Source: an uncultured Lachnospiraceae bacterium (GTDB lineage Bacteria > Bacillota > Clostridia > Lachnospirales > Lachnospiraceae). Taken from it: 35,388 nt of DNA. Shown in pieces: positions 14,973-22,345 of this stretch; the first letter of the stretch is position 1; each line of letters starts with the position of its first letter. The notes beneath the pieces were generated by a model. It was not told the DNA's origin and searched no databases. It saw only the letters and a list, made by a program, of their open reading frames with translations. Both the position numbers and the translations under genes were made by a program. The stretch is from positions 1-35,388 of the forward strand of contig CAMWLG010000034.1 of NCBI GenBank assembly GCA_947175035.1, in the 5' to 3' direction.

Positions 14973-16520
14973 ATGAAGAAAAAGATTGCATTGCTGCTTG
15001 TGGGTATGATGTTGCTCAGCGGGTGCGCCCAGAAGGTTGATGAGCTGAGTCGGGAGTTTCCGGATGTGGGGGAGAGTGTTGTTGAGAGCACTGCGGATCA
15101 TCCCGCAGAGGGACAGGAGGCTTCTGAGTCGGAGAAAGGGTTTCCTACTGTGAAGATAGAGACATTGAGCGCTGTCCGTTACGCGGAGGATGGAGAGACG
15201 GAGCTTGCGGAGATCAGGGAGGATACTGTGACGCTCTCCGGCGCTGGCTTTGAAAAGGGAACGGAAGCTGTCGAGAGGCTTTTGGGGCGGACTCAGGATG
15301 ATGTGGAGAAAGAAGCGGATGGCATGGCGGCCGACGCGGCGGATCATTACGAGTTTACCAAAGGGGAGGAATACTCATACTTTACGCCCTATTTTTCTCA
15401 TAGTGAATGTGAAGTGACACGTTTGGATGCGAGGGTTCTCAGCGTGAGACAGAAAGGTTATGATTTTACCGGCGGCGCTCATGGCTATGGGGGTGAATGG
15501 GGTACTACCATTGATCTTGAGAGTGGCTTGAAGCTGGAACTGCCGCATCTGATGGAAGATATTGCGGGATTTTGGACAAAGGCGGAGGAGTTGGTACTCT
15601 CAGAGCTTGCAGAGCGAAAGGATGAATTGTTTGAGGATTATCAGGCGAGTGTGTCACAGCAATTGGAGAATACTGCTTGGTACTTGGATGGCGCGGGCAT
15701 TGAGTTTTGCTTTAGCCCCTATGCGATAGGACCTTATTCCGCCGGCACGATCGTGGTGTGCGTGCCCTATGCGGAGGTGGCGGCATATATGAAGCCGGAG
15801 TATTTGAATACCCGGGAGGAATATGTGGTTCAGGTTCCCCAGAATGAAAAGGTGCAGTTTGCCCGAAAGGACGGCGAGACCGCGGAGGTCGGCTTCGAGA
15901 ACCGTACGCCCAGCGAATATACCAATGAATTGTTCCTGATATTGGATGGACAGGAGTGCTCGCTGGGGGAAAATATCTGGATGTACGAGGCTTATCTGTT
16001 CCGCAGGGCGGATGGAAGGACTTTTCTGGTATATGACTTCGACTGGGCCTCAGATGACTTTGAGACAGTGGTGTGCGAGGTGACAGAGGGCACGGTGAAC
16101 GACACTGACCGGATTTGGGCGTCCATCGGGAAGAGCAGTGTAGGGCTGTATCGTCTGGGGCTTGCATTTAGCATTCAGGTATTTGGCAGCTCCTCTTCCA
16201 ATATGGATTATCAGTTGACCGAGGATGGCAAACTGGAACCCACGGAGGAACGGTATGAAATCATCCGCTGGGACGAGAGTGAGGGATTGCTTTTGACCAA
16301 AGATCTGCCTGTGGAGGTGGATGGTGCACAGACGGTGGTTCCCGCGGGCAGCAGAATCATTGTCATTGCAACGGATAATGAAGGAATCGCATGGTTTGAG
16401 ACCGTGGATGGCGGTATGGCGGGGACAATCCGCTATGAGCGCCGTGAGGACGATTATCAGCTCTACATCGACGGTGTCAGCGAGTATGAGTATTTTGAGG
16501 ATCTGCCTTATGCGGGCTAG
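14973..16520 (+). CDS. DUF4163/DUF3298 lipoprotein
   Basis: A 515-residue cell-surface lipoprotein. Signal peptide with lipobox LLSGC and Cys18, then an acidic Ser/Glu-rich linker to about residue 55. The central region contains DARVLSVRQKGYDFTGGAHGYGG, the hallmark of the DUF4163 (PdaC-type) module. It is followed at about 225-265 by YLDGAGIEFCFSPYAIGPYSAG and VCVPYAEV, typical of DUF3298 (as in RsiV). The remaining 240 residues are beta-rich and unassigned. RsiV uses this module to bind lysozyme, but there is no sigma factor next to this gene and no transmembrane anti-sigma segment, so a cell-wall-related extracellular role is only a guess. GGAGGAG at 14958-14964 gives the start. Confidence 0.83.
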   Translation: MKKKIALLLVGMMLLSGCAQKVDELSREFPDVGESVVESTADHPAEGQEASESEKGFPTVKIETLSAVRYAEDGETELAEIREDTVTLSGAGFEKGTEAVERLLGRTQDDVEKEADGMAADAADHYEFTKGEEYSYFTPYFSHSECEVTRLDARVLSVRQKGYDFTGGAHGYGGEWGTTIDLESGLKLELPHLMEDIAGFWTKAEELVLSELAERKDELFEDYQASVSQQLENTAWYLDGAGIEFCFSPYAIGPYSAGTIVVCVPYAEVAAYMKPEYLNTREEYVVQVPQNEKVQFARKDGETAEVGFENRTPSEYTNELFLILDGQECSLGENIWMYEAYLFRRADGRTFLVYDFDWASDDFETVVCEVTEGTVNDTDRIWASIGKSSVGLYRLGLAFSIQVFGSSSSNMDYQLTEDGKLEPTEERYEIIRWDESEGLLLTKDLPVEVDGAQTVVPAGSRIIVIATDNEGIAWFETVDGGMAGTIRYERREDDYQLYIDGVSEYEYFEDLPYAG

Positions 16521-16579
16521 CTGCAACGGCTAAACTGTTACATCATTTTCAAAAACTTGGAAAAGCTTAGAAAAAAATG

Positions 16580-16608
16580 TTGACAAAGCCAAATGCGCAT
16601 TGTATACT
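16580..16608 (+). promoter_or_regulatory. Strong promoter of the tRNA-Val/tRNA-Met unit
   Basis: Consensus TTGACA (16580-16585), a 17-base spacer and TATACT (16603-16608). The predicted start near 16615 coincides with the base of the leader hairpin. Confidence 0.85.
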
Positions 16609-16614
16609 TACAAA

Positions 16615-16635
16615 GTCGGCTGATTTAAAGCCGAC
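16615..16635 (+). other. Leader hairpin at the 5' end of the tRNA precursor
   Basis: GTCGGCT (16615-16621) pairs perfectly with AGCCGAC (16629-16635) around a 7-base loop. It occupies the first transcribed bases and ends 4 nt before tRNA-Val, where RNase P must cut. Confidence 0.55.
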
Positions 16636-16639
16636 AAAT

Positions 16640-16712
16640 GGAAGTTTAGCTCAGCTGGGAGAGCATCTGCCTTACAAGCAGAGGGTCATAGGTTCGAGCC
16701 CTATAGGTCCCA
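16640..16712 (+). tRNA. tRNA-Val (anticodon TAC), acceptor stem with two mismatches
   Basis: A 73-base cloverleaf: D stem GCTC/GAGC, anticodon stem TCTGC/GCAGA with loop CTTACAA (anticodon 16673-16675), T stem ATAGG/CCTAT with loop TTCGAGC, discriminator A, no encoded CCA. The acceptor stem GGAAGTT against AGGTCCC leaves A3 opposite C70 and G5 opposite G68. The rest of the body is regular. Confidence 0.88.
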
Positions 16713-16740
16713 TTTTATGAGAAATCATAATATAGAATAT

Positions 16741-16814
16741 GGCGAGATAGCTCAGCTGGCTAGAGCACACGGTTCATACCCGTGGTGTCGAGGGTTCAAG
16801 TCCCCCTCTCGCTA
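16741..16814 (+). tRNA. tRNA-Met (anticodon CAT)
   Basis: A 74-base cloverleaf: acceptor GGCGAGA/TCTCGCT (first pair G-U), D stem GCTC/GAGC, anticodon stem CACGG/CCGTG with loop TTCATAC, discriminator A. The T stem GAGGG/CCCCC has an A50-C64 mismatch. It lacks the GGG/CCC anticodon stem of initiator tRNA, so elongator Met is favoured. tRNA-Ile(CAT) cannot be fully excluded. Confidence 0.88.
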
Positions 16815-16827
16815 TTGGCTAATAGAG

Positions 16828-16859
16828 AAGGAAGCCTTATTACAGGGCTTCCTTTTCTT
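16828..16859 (+). terminator. Rho-independent terminator of the tRNA unit
   Basis: AAGGAAGCC (16828-16836) pairs with GGCTTCCTT (16846-16854), then TTCTT. The second copy of the dispersed repeat starts directly after it. Confidence 0.88.
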
Positions 16860-16880
16860 GCGCGAGCAGTGAGGATTATC

Positions 16881-16922
16881 CGCGTCACCGAATGCGAAGC
16901 ATGAGGTGAACAATGCGGAACA
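16881..16922. repeat. Dispersed intergenic repeat, copy 2
   Basis: Matches 6811-6852 at 35 of 42 positions. As with copy 1, it follows a terminator and a TTGCGCGA box (16859-16866) and precedes a ribosome site by about 10-30 bases. This copy has extra bases (AGTGAGGATTATC) between the TTGCGCGA box and the core. Confidence 0.7.
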
Positions 16923-16946
16923 CGTGAAATAGGGAGAGTCTAAATT

Positions 16947-17276
16947 ATGGTACCATACGTGAGAGTGGAAGATGTGATTAGAGAGAACGGGAACAGGTCG
17001 GGCTATACGCTTTTGGACGAGCGGCATGGCTGTGTGAACGGATGCAGATGCGGTGTTTCAATCTACCGATATACGGAATATGGCAAGGCGAACGCCCATG
17101 AGGATCAGGAGGGATTCTTCGTGTTGGAAGGTCGCGGGCGCGCCCTGATTGACGGGGAGGAGCTTTTGTTGGAACCAGGCATGTCGTTTATGATTCCGGC
17201 GGGCGTTCCCCATACCATGAAGCGTGAGGACGACAGCGAATACTGCAAAGTGTTTTGGTTCCACGGCGCAGTGTAG
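16947..17276 (+). CDS. Small cupin-domain protein
   Basis: A 109-residue single-domain cupin. Motif 1 is represented by His51-x3-Glu55 (AHEDQEGFFVLEGRGRALIDG) and motif 2 by PGMSFMIPAGVPHTM with His89. The usual second His of motif 1 (HxH) is Asp53 here, so metal binding may involve fewer ligands. Cupins of this size are often small-molecule binding or isomerase-like proteins, and the substrate cannot be inferred. AGGGAG at 16931-16936 is the ribosome site. No clear promoter lies between the tRNA terminator and this gene apart from the repeat. The helicase gene follows after about 58 bases. Confidence 0.87.
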   Translation: MVPYVRVEDVIRENGNRSGYTLLDERHGCVNGCRCGVSIYRYTEYGKANAHEDQEGFFVLEGRGRALIDGEELLLEPGMSFMIPAGVPHTMKREDDSEYCKVFWFHGAV

Positions 17277-17334
17277 CGTTGTGGGTGATGCGTACAGGAA
17301 TATGATATGAAAAGAAAGATGTTGGGGACAAGGT

Positions 17335-18915
17335 ATGGATGAAAATATAACAAGGGATTATGAAAATTTTGAAATGGAGGATTCCGGGGAAACAACGGGA
17401 GGCAGCGTGGCGGATATTGAGCCGCTGTTGGACTCGCGTGTCCTGCGGGCAATCCGGGAGATGGGATTCGAGAAGCTCTCTCCGATTCAGGAACAGGCGA
17501 TTCCAGCGATGCTTGCCGGCGAGGATATCATTGGACAGGCCCAGACCGGCACGGGCAAGACGGCGGCATTCGGGATTCCCGCGATTCAAAAGTGCGATCC
17601 CGGGCTTAGAAAGCTTCAGACATTGATTCTGTGTCCCACGAGGGAATTGGCGATACAGGCGGCGGAGGAGCTTCGCAAGCTGGCAAAATATATGCATGGT
17701 ATCAAGGTTCTGCCTGTATATGGGGGGCAGGATATCGGAAAACAGATTGCAGGGCTTAGGGGAGTACAGATTATCGTGGGCACCCCGGGCCGCGTCATGG
17801 ACCATATGCGCCGCCACACCATCAAGTTGGATGACGTGAATATGGTGGTGTTGGACGAGGCGGACGAAATGTTGAATATGGGGTTTCGGGAGGATATGGA
17901 GACGATTCTGGGGCAGATTCCCAACGAGCATCAAACGACCCTGTTCTCAGCGACCATGCCTAAACCGATTCTGGAGATCACCGGACGGTTTCAGCAGAAT
18001 GCACGGATGATCCGTGTGGCTGCTAAGGAGTTGACGATCCCTCTGGTGAGCCAGAAATTCTACCGTTTGAAGAATCAGGACAAGGACGCGGCATGCATCA
18101 GGCTTTTGGAGTATTATCAGCCGAAGTTGTGTCTGATTTTTTGTAATACCAAAAAGAAGGTGGACGAACTCTCGGGGGTTTTGAAGCAGGCGGGATTCCA
18201 AGCGGAGGGTCTGCACGGGGATTTGGCGCAGCACCAGAGAGACGTGGTGATGGGACATTTTCGCAATGGAAGCACGAATATATTGATTGCTACGGATGTG
18301 GCGGCCAGAGGCATTGACGTGGATGACGTGGAGGCGGTGATCAACTATGATATTCCGCAGGATATAGAGTATTACGTGCATCGTATCGGCAGGACGGGGC
18401 GCGCAGGCAGGACAGGGCGTTCTTTTACTTTTGTAAGCGGCAGGGAAATCTTCAAGATTCGGGAGATTGAAAAGGTGTGCAGGACCACCGTGGAGGAGAA
18501 GAAGCTTCCCGGGGCGTCCAAGGTGTTGAAGGCGAAGGCCGACAAATATCTGAATCAGGCTTGGGAATGTCATGAACATGAGGATATGGAGCTGATGAAA
18601 CGGTTCCTGCAGCGCAAAATGGATGAGGCGGGATGTGATGCGCTGGAATTGGCGGCTGCCATGTTGAAATATCAGGTTGGCGACAAGGGGGAGGAGATTC
18701 AGGCGGATGATTTTGCTCCCCGCAGATTTGGTGCAAAAGGCGGCAGAGCGGACGGCAGGGATGGTCGCGGCCGAAGGGGCGATGATAGAGGCGGTCGAGG
18801 ACGAGGTGACCGTGAAAGAAGTGGTCGAAGGAGTGATGACCGAGGCAGTCACAGCAGAGATCATAAGGATAGTCGGCGATTTGGCCGCGGCAGGGAGAAA
18901 AGGAGCGGTCTATGA
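17335..18915 (+). CDS. DEAD-box ATP-dependent RNA helicase
   Basis: A 526-residue cytoplasmic RNA helicase of the CsdA/CshA type. Q-motif region FEKLSPIQEQAIPAMLAG, Walker A AQTGTGKT at 69-76, PTRELA, DEAD at 174-177, SAT, and HRIGRTGR at 349-356 are all intact, giving both RecA-like lobes (about 30-240 and 245-400). The C-terminus (about 470-526) is an Arg/Gly/Asp-rich tail for RNA contact. It acts in ribosome assembly and mRNA turnover, especially in the cold. Start chosen at 17335, about 8 nt after GGGG. The stop overlaps the next start by 4 bases (ATGA), coupling it to a membrane protein of unrelated appearance. Confidence 0.94.
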   Translation: MDENITRDYENFEMEDSGETTGGSVADIEPLLDSRVLRAIREMGFEKLSPIQEQAIPAMLAGEDIIGQAQTGTGKTAAFGIPAIQKCDPGLRKLQTLILCPTRELAIQAAEELRKLAKYMHGIKVLPVYGGQDIGKQIAGLRGVQIIVGTPGRVMDHMRRHTIKLDDVNMVVLDEADEMLNMGFREDMETILGQIPNEHQTTLFSATMPKPILEITGRFQQNARMIRVAAKELTIPLVSQKFYRLKNQDKDAACIRLLEYYQPKLCLIFCNTKKKVDELSGVLKQAGFQAEGLHGDLAQHQRDVVMGHFRNGSTNILIATDVAARGIDVDDVEAVINYDIPQDIEYYVHRIGRTGRAGRTGRSFTFVSGREIFKIREIEKVCRTTVEEKKLPGASKVLKAKADKYLNQAWECHEHEDMELMKRFLQRKMDEAGCDALELAAAMLKYQVGDKGEEIQADDFAPRRFGAKGGRADGRDGRGRRGDDRGGRGRGDRERSGRRSDDRGSHSRDHKDSRRFGRGREKRSGL

Positions 18916-20543
18916 GAGAGAGAATCGCAAAGTCCGTACCTTATCTAGCGGTTGCGGCAAACCTGTGTCTGCTGATATTTTTGAATATTTTTTGCCATGA
19001 CAATTGGCTGGATTCGGATATGGCAGCTGAAATGATGTTTTCCAAACTGTTGGCGGAAGAGGGGCGTTTCTTTGCAGCGCCGGACTGGTATTATTCCACG
19101 GAGTTTCGTCTGTTGTATACCCATTGGATCATGGGTCCCCTGTTTCGATTTGTACAGGATTGGCATGTGATCCGCACTGTCACCAATTTGCTCAGTTATG
19201 GGCTGGTGCTGTGTTCTTATTATTTTTTTATGAGACCTTTGAAGGTGAAGCGGGGGCTTGTGGTGCTGAGTTCGGTGATTCTGCTGCTCCCCTTTTCGGA
19301 GACCATGATGACGCATATGGTAATGGGCAACACCTATATGTTCCATGTTGTCATTGTGTTCTTCTTTTTCGGGCTGTATCTTAGACTGGCAGGGACGGCT
19401 GGCGGGTGGCGCGGCAAGACGGAGCGTGTTTCGGTACAGAGACTGGTCTGGCTCTTGTGCTATCTGGCGCTGGCGGTGGTTTGCGGTGTGTCAGGGGTGA
19501 GGTATCTTCTGGTATTGCAGTGTCCGCTGGTGATCACGTCATTTCTATTTCTGTTAAAGAGTGCAGAATTTCAAGGATTCAGGAAGAAGCTTATTCGCGG
19601 GAGATTCAAGGCGCAGTCAAAGTCTCTCTGGGGATGCAATTCCATGAAATATTTGATTTACAGTCTGCTGGGTGCTGTGGGCAGCGTGGCGGGTTATGGA
19701 GTCAATGTGCTGTATGTAAGCCGTAAATTTGTGTTTCAGACCTATGATGCCACTAATTTTATCCCTGTATATCAGGGTGTGCTGTGGGAGCGGTTACAGA
19801 ATGCCATAGGGAGTCTGCTGATGCTCTTTGGTTATATCCCGGAGCGCAGCGTGCTCTCTTTGCGGGGCATTGTCACAATGGCGGCATTTGTCATGTTGGC
19901 AGTGTTCGTGTACTGTAGTGTGAAAGCTTATCGGGGAAACGGCGGTCAGAGGCTTTTGGTCAATTTGTTTCTGCTGGTGAGTTTTGGGTTGAATCTGTTT
20001 GTGTTCGTGTTTACCACGAGTACAATGGTGCCCAGATACTATATCACGATCTTGATATTTGCCCTGCCGGTGCTGTGCTTCTATTTGGAGAAAGAGGAGC
20101 TTTACTTTGACCGGCTGGTGGTGGGAGTTCTGTTGTCGGCATGTCTGCTTCTCGCCACGGGTAAGACAGTGATGTCTTATATGTCTGTGGACAAAAACGA
20201 GGCGAGGCGCCCGGTGGCGGAGTATTTGCAGCAAAACGATTATACTTTTGGCTATGCGACTTATTGGAATGCCAATATTATCACAGAACTGACGGATGGC
20301 GCCGTGGAGATTGCCAATGTGGGAGATGGCAGGGATTTGGAGTATTTTAAGTGGTCCTCTCCAATGAAATATTATCAAAATGGGTATCATAAAGGGGAAG
20401 TGTTTTTGCTGCTTACCTCGCAGGAGGCCGCCGAGTGTGCGGATGCGGAGACCATAAAGCAGGGGGAGATACGCTATCAGGATGACGCCTATATCGTGTA
20501 TGTGTACGAGTCGGCGGAGAAATTGTTACAGATGGGGAATTAA
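18912..20543 (+). CDS. Polytopic membrane protein, GT-C glycosyltransferase-like
   Basis: A 543-residue protein with roughly ten hydrophobic helices across its first 420 residues, then a soluble tail of about 120 residues. After the first helix comes NWLDSDMAAEMMF, an acidic D-x-D-x3-E arrangement (Asp34, Asp36, Glu40) in the first extracellular loop. This is where lipid-phosphate-sugar-dependent GT-C enzymes (ArnT/PMT superfamily) keep their catalytic acids. The soluble tail DYTFGYATYWNANIITELTDG is compatible with an extracellular domain of such enzymes. A transfer of sugar or a related group to a surface polymer is the likeliest job, but substrate and family are unproven. The ATG overlaps the helicase stop, and ispF follows within 3 bases. 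Confidence 0.7.
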   Translation: MRERIAKSVPYLAVAANLCLLIFLNIFCHDNWLDSDMAAEMMFSKLLAEEGRFFAAPDWYYSTEFRLLYTHWIMGPLFRFVQDWHVIRTVTNLLSYGLVLCSYYFFMRPLKVKRGLVVLSSVILLLPFSETMMTHMVMGNTYMFHVVIVFFFFGLYLRLAGTAGGWRGKTERVSVQRLVWLLCYLALAVVCGVSGVRYLLVLQCPLVITSFLFLLKSAEFQGFRKKLIRGRFKAQSKSLWGCNSMKYLIYSLLGAVGSVAGYGVNVLYVSRKFVFQTYDATNFIPVYQGVLWERLQNAIGSLLMLFGYIPERSVLSLRGIVTMAAFVMLAVFVYCSVKAYRGNGGQRLLVNLFLLVSFGLNLFVFVFTTSTMVPRYYITILIFALPVLCFYLEKEELYFDRLVVGVLLSACLLLATGKTVMSYMSVDKNEARRPVAEYLQQNDYTFGYATYWNANIITELTDGAVEIANVGDGRDLEYFKWSSPMKYYQNGYHKGEVFLLLTSQEAAECADAETIKQGEIRYQDDAYIVYVYESAEKLLQMGN

Positions 20544-20546
20544 GCT

Positions 20547-21089
20547 ATGAGAATTGGAATGGGTTATGATGTGCATCGACTTGTGGAACACAGGGATTTG
20601 GTGCTTGGGGGTGTGAAAATCCCCTATGAGAAGGGACTGCTGGGACATTCTGACGCGGATGTGCTGTTGCACGCGATTATGGATGCGCTGCTGGGAGCGG
20701 CGGCGCTGGGCGATATCGGCAAACATTTTCCGGACACGGATCCCGCTTATCAGGGGGCTGATTCCCTGTTGCTTCTAGGGAAGGTGGGAGAATTGCTGGA
20801 GGGCGAGGGATTTCTCATTGAGAATATAGACGCCACCATCATTGCGCAGGCGCCCAAAATGCGCCCTTATATTGACACCATGCAGGAGAACATTGCAAGG
20901 AAGCTTGGCATTGACGTCAGGCAGATCAATGTAAAAGCCACCACGGAGGAAGGGCTTGGATTTACCGGAACAGGCGAAGGCATCAGCGCCCAGGCAATCT
21001 GTATGCTTACCAGCCCATTCGACTTGACCGCCCAAGAGGTGCCGGTGCAGCGTGACTGTGCGGGATGCAACGGGTGTAGCAGACAGTAA
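20547..21089 (+). CDS. ispF: 2-C-methyl-D-erythritol 2,4-cyclodiphosphate synthase with Cys-rich tail
   Basis: The enzyme converts CDP-ME 2-phosphate to MEcPP in the non-mevalonate isoprenoid pathway. The metal site is intact: Asp8-x-His10 (GYDVHRL) and His42 ([16 protein letters not shown]). [10 protein letters not shown], the substrate segment around PKMRPYI, and the C-terminal [15 protein letters not shown] are all typical of the trimeric enzyme. Standard IspF ends near residue 158. This one continues for about 25 residues to a tail with Cys171, Cys174 and Cys177 (CAGCNGC). The gene begins 3 bases after the GT-C-like gene and ends directly in a hairpin terminator. Confidence 0.95.
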   Translation: MRIGMGYDVHRLVEHRDLVLGGVKIPYEKGLLGHSDADVLLHAIMDALLGAAALGDIGKHFPDTDPAYQGADSLLLLGKVGELLEGEGFLIENIDATIIAQAPKMRPYIDTMQENIARKLGIDVRQINVKATTEEGLGFTGTGEGISAQAICMLTSPFDLTAQEVPVQRDCAGCNGCSRQ

Positions 21090-21133
21090 AGGGGTTTGGT
21101 TTCACGAATTTTCATCCGTGAAGCCAAACCCCT
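21090..21133. terminator. Hairpin terminator between convergent ispF and Rpn genes
   Basis: AGGGGTTTGG (21090-21099) pairs with CCAAACCCCT (21124-21133), extended by TTCACG/CGTGAA. It lies between the ends of ispF and the minus-strand gene and can serve both strands. U-tracts are weak on each side. Confidence 0.75.
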
Positions 21134-21146
21134 CCTAATTTGACGT

Positions 21147-22037
21147 CTAATGCCAGTATTTGTCCAACTGCTCCTTGGCGGCGTCCTCTGTAAGGGAAAA
21201 TTTTTCCATCAGCTTTCGTAGCGCATCGTTCCGCGATATGCCAAGCTCTTGGTACGTCTCAATTACGCCTTGCGTCTTCCCCTGTTCAATTCCTTGCTCT
21301 ATTCCATGTTGTATCCCAATCTCCAGAATATTCATCTTTACAGCCTCCCATTCCTCTGATTGCTTTACCTCGCTGACAATCTGATCCAACTCCACAATGC
21401 GCTCATCCTTCACAATGATATTCGGATTGTCCAGTGTTGTGTTTTTCATGTATTGTAGCAGACTGACAAGGTCTGGTCTGCCATTCAAGCTTGTCATGTT
21501 CACAAAGATTTTCGTTGTGCCGTCCTCCAGTGGGAGATCGGGGACTTCCTCGCACCGCTCGCTAAAGGTGTATTTAGCTAAGTCCTTTCCGAATATGTCA
21601 TCCTGTGTGATGAAGATTATGACTGTGGACGGTAAATTCTTGTAGCGGGTTTCCTTTCCCGACTTCAGCAGCGGTGTGTCGATCATACCCTGGTAAAAGC
21701 GTGAACGTTTGCGGACATTGTCGCTGGAGGTGTCATTCTGCATCTCCATGTTGAACTGGCGGTTCGTCCAGTCAAGCGCCCAAGCGTCGAGCCTTATGGC
21801 GCGCTTGCCGGATTTGTTCAGCACAACCTGCTCCACCTTCACCTCTTTCAGCCGCAATTTCGCATCGTCCATGATGATGCTCAGGACATCCGCGTAAGCT
21901 TCCTTCACTTTCATGACGGACAGGAACAAGGCGAAGTCGCTCAGGTTGAACTGGTAGTCTTCGGGGATTACCGCCGTGTCTAAATATTTCTCGGTTGTTT
22001 CCATTTGTGTCAGGTCTTTCTCGTTCGCTTGTTGCAT
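21147..22037 (-). CDS. Rpn-family PD-(D/E)XK nuclease / transposase-like protein
   Basis: A full-length 296-residue member of the Rpn/PDDEXK_2 family, linked in E. coli to recombination-promoting DNA cleavage. The catalytic set is visible as Asp84 (RAIRLDAWALD) and Glu98-x-Gln100 (FNMEMQN). Family landmarks KRSRFYQGMIDTPLL, STVIIFITQDDIFG and DGTTKIFVNM follow. Near the C-terminus is the repetitive GIQHGIEQGIEQGKTQG run seen in many of these proteins, then a helical end. AGAGAGG lies 7 nt before the ATG, and a minus-strand promoter lies at 22201-22229, giving a roughly 155-base leader. The 308-base gap to the divergent helicase gene contains these two promoters and the leader, including a CTGCCC/GGGCAG hairpin around 22114-22134, and nothing coding. 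Confidence 0.9.
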   Translation of the reverse strand: MQQANEKDLTQMETTEKYLDTAVIPEDYQFNLSDFALFLSVMKVKEAYADVLSIIMDDAKLRLKEVKVEQVVLNKSGKRAIRLDAWALDWTNRQFNMEMQNDTSSDNVRKRSRFYQGMIDTPLLKSGKETRYKNLPSTVIIFITQDDIFGKDLAKYTFSERCEEVPDLPLEDGTTKIFVNMTSLNGRPDLVSLLQYMKNTTLDNPNIIVKDERIVELDQIVSEVKQSEEWEAVKMNILEIGIQHGIEQGIEQGKTQGVIETYQELGISRNDALRKLMEKFSLTEDAAKEQLDKYWH

Positions 22038-22200
22038 TTGAATACCTCTCTTTCGTGATTTGGCAGAGAGGTGATTCCCTCCCTGCGGTTATTAAGTTGT
22101 AAGCAAGGAGTTTTGGCGAATGCCTGCCCGCAAGAATGGGCAGTAGCCTGATAGAAATAAGGAAAATTTTTTCCCAGAAAAGATTTCTTTGCTTGAAGGT

Positions 22201-22229
22201 ATTGTACCATAAGCTGTTATGTGTGACAA
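22201..22229 (-). promoter_or_regulatory. Promoter of the minus-strand Rpn gene
   Basis: On the minus strand: TTGTCA (22229-22224), 17 bases, TACAAT (22206-22201). Confidence 0.7.
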
Positions 22230-22277
22230 GGACAAAAAAGAAAATTTTTCGGTGTTGCGAGGAGTGGAAAAAGCTGA

Positions 22278-22307
22278 TTGACCATAATACCAGACAGGGA
22301 TTATAAT
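22278..22307 (+). promoter_or_regulatory. Promoter of the helicase-nuclease gene
   Basis: TTGACC (22278-22283), an 18-base spacer and TATAAT (22302-22307). The start point near 22314 leaves a leader of about 30 bases before the ATG at 22346. Confidence 0.72.
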
Positions 22308-22345
22308 ATGGATATATCCAAAAATATCAACATATGAGGTGTGTC

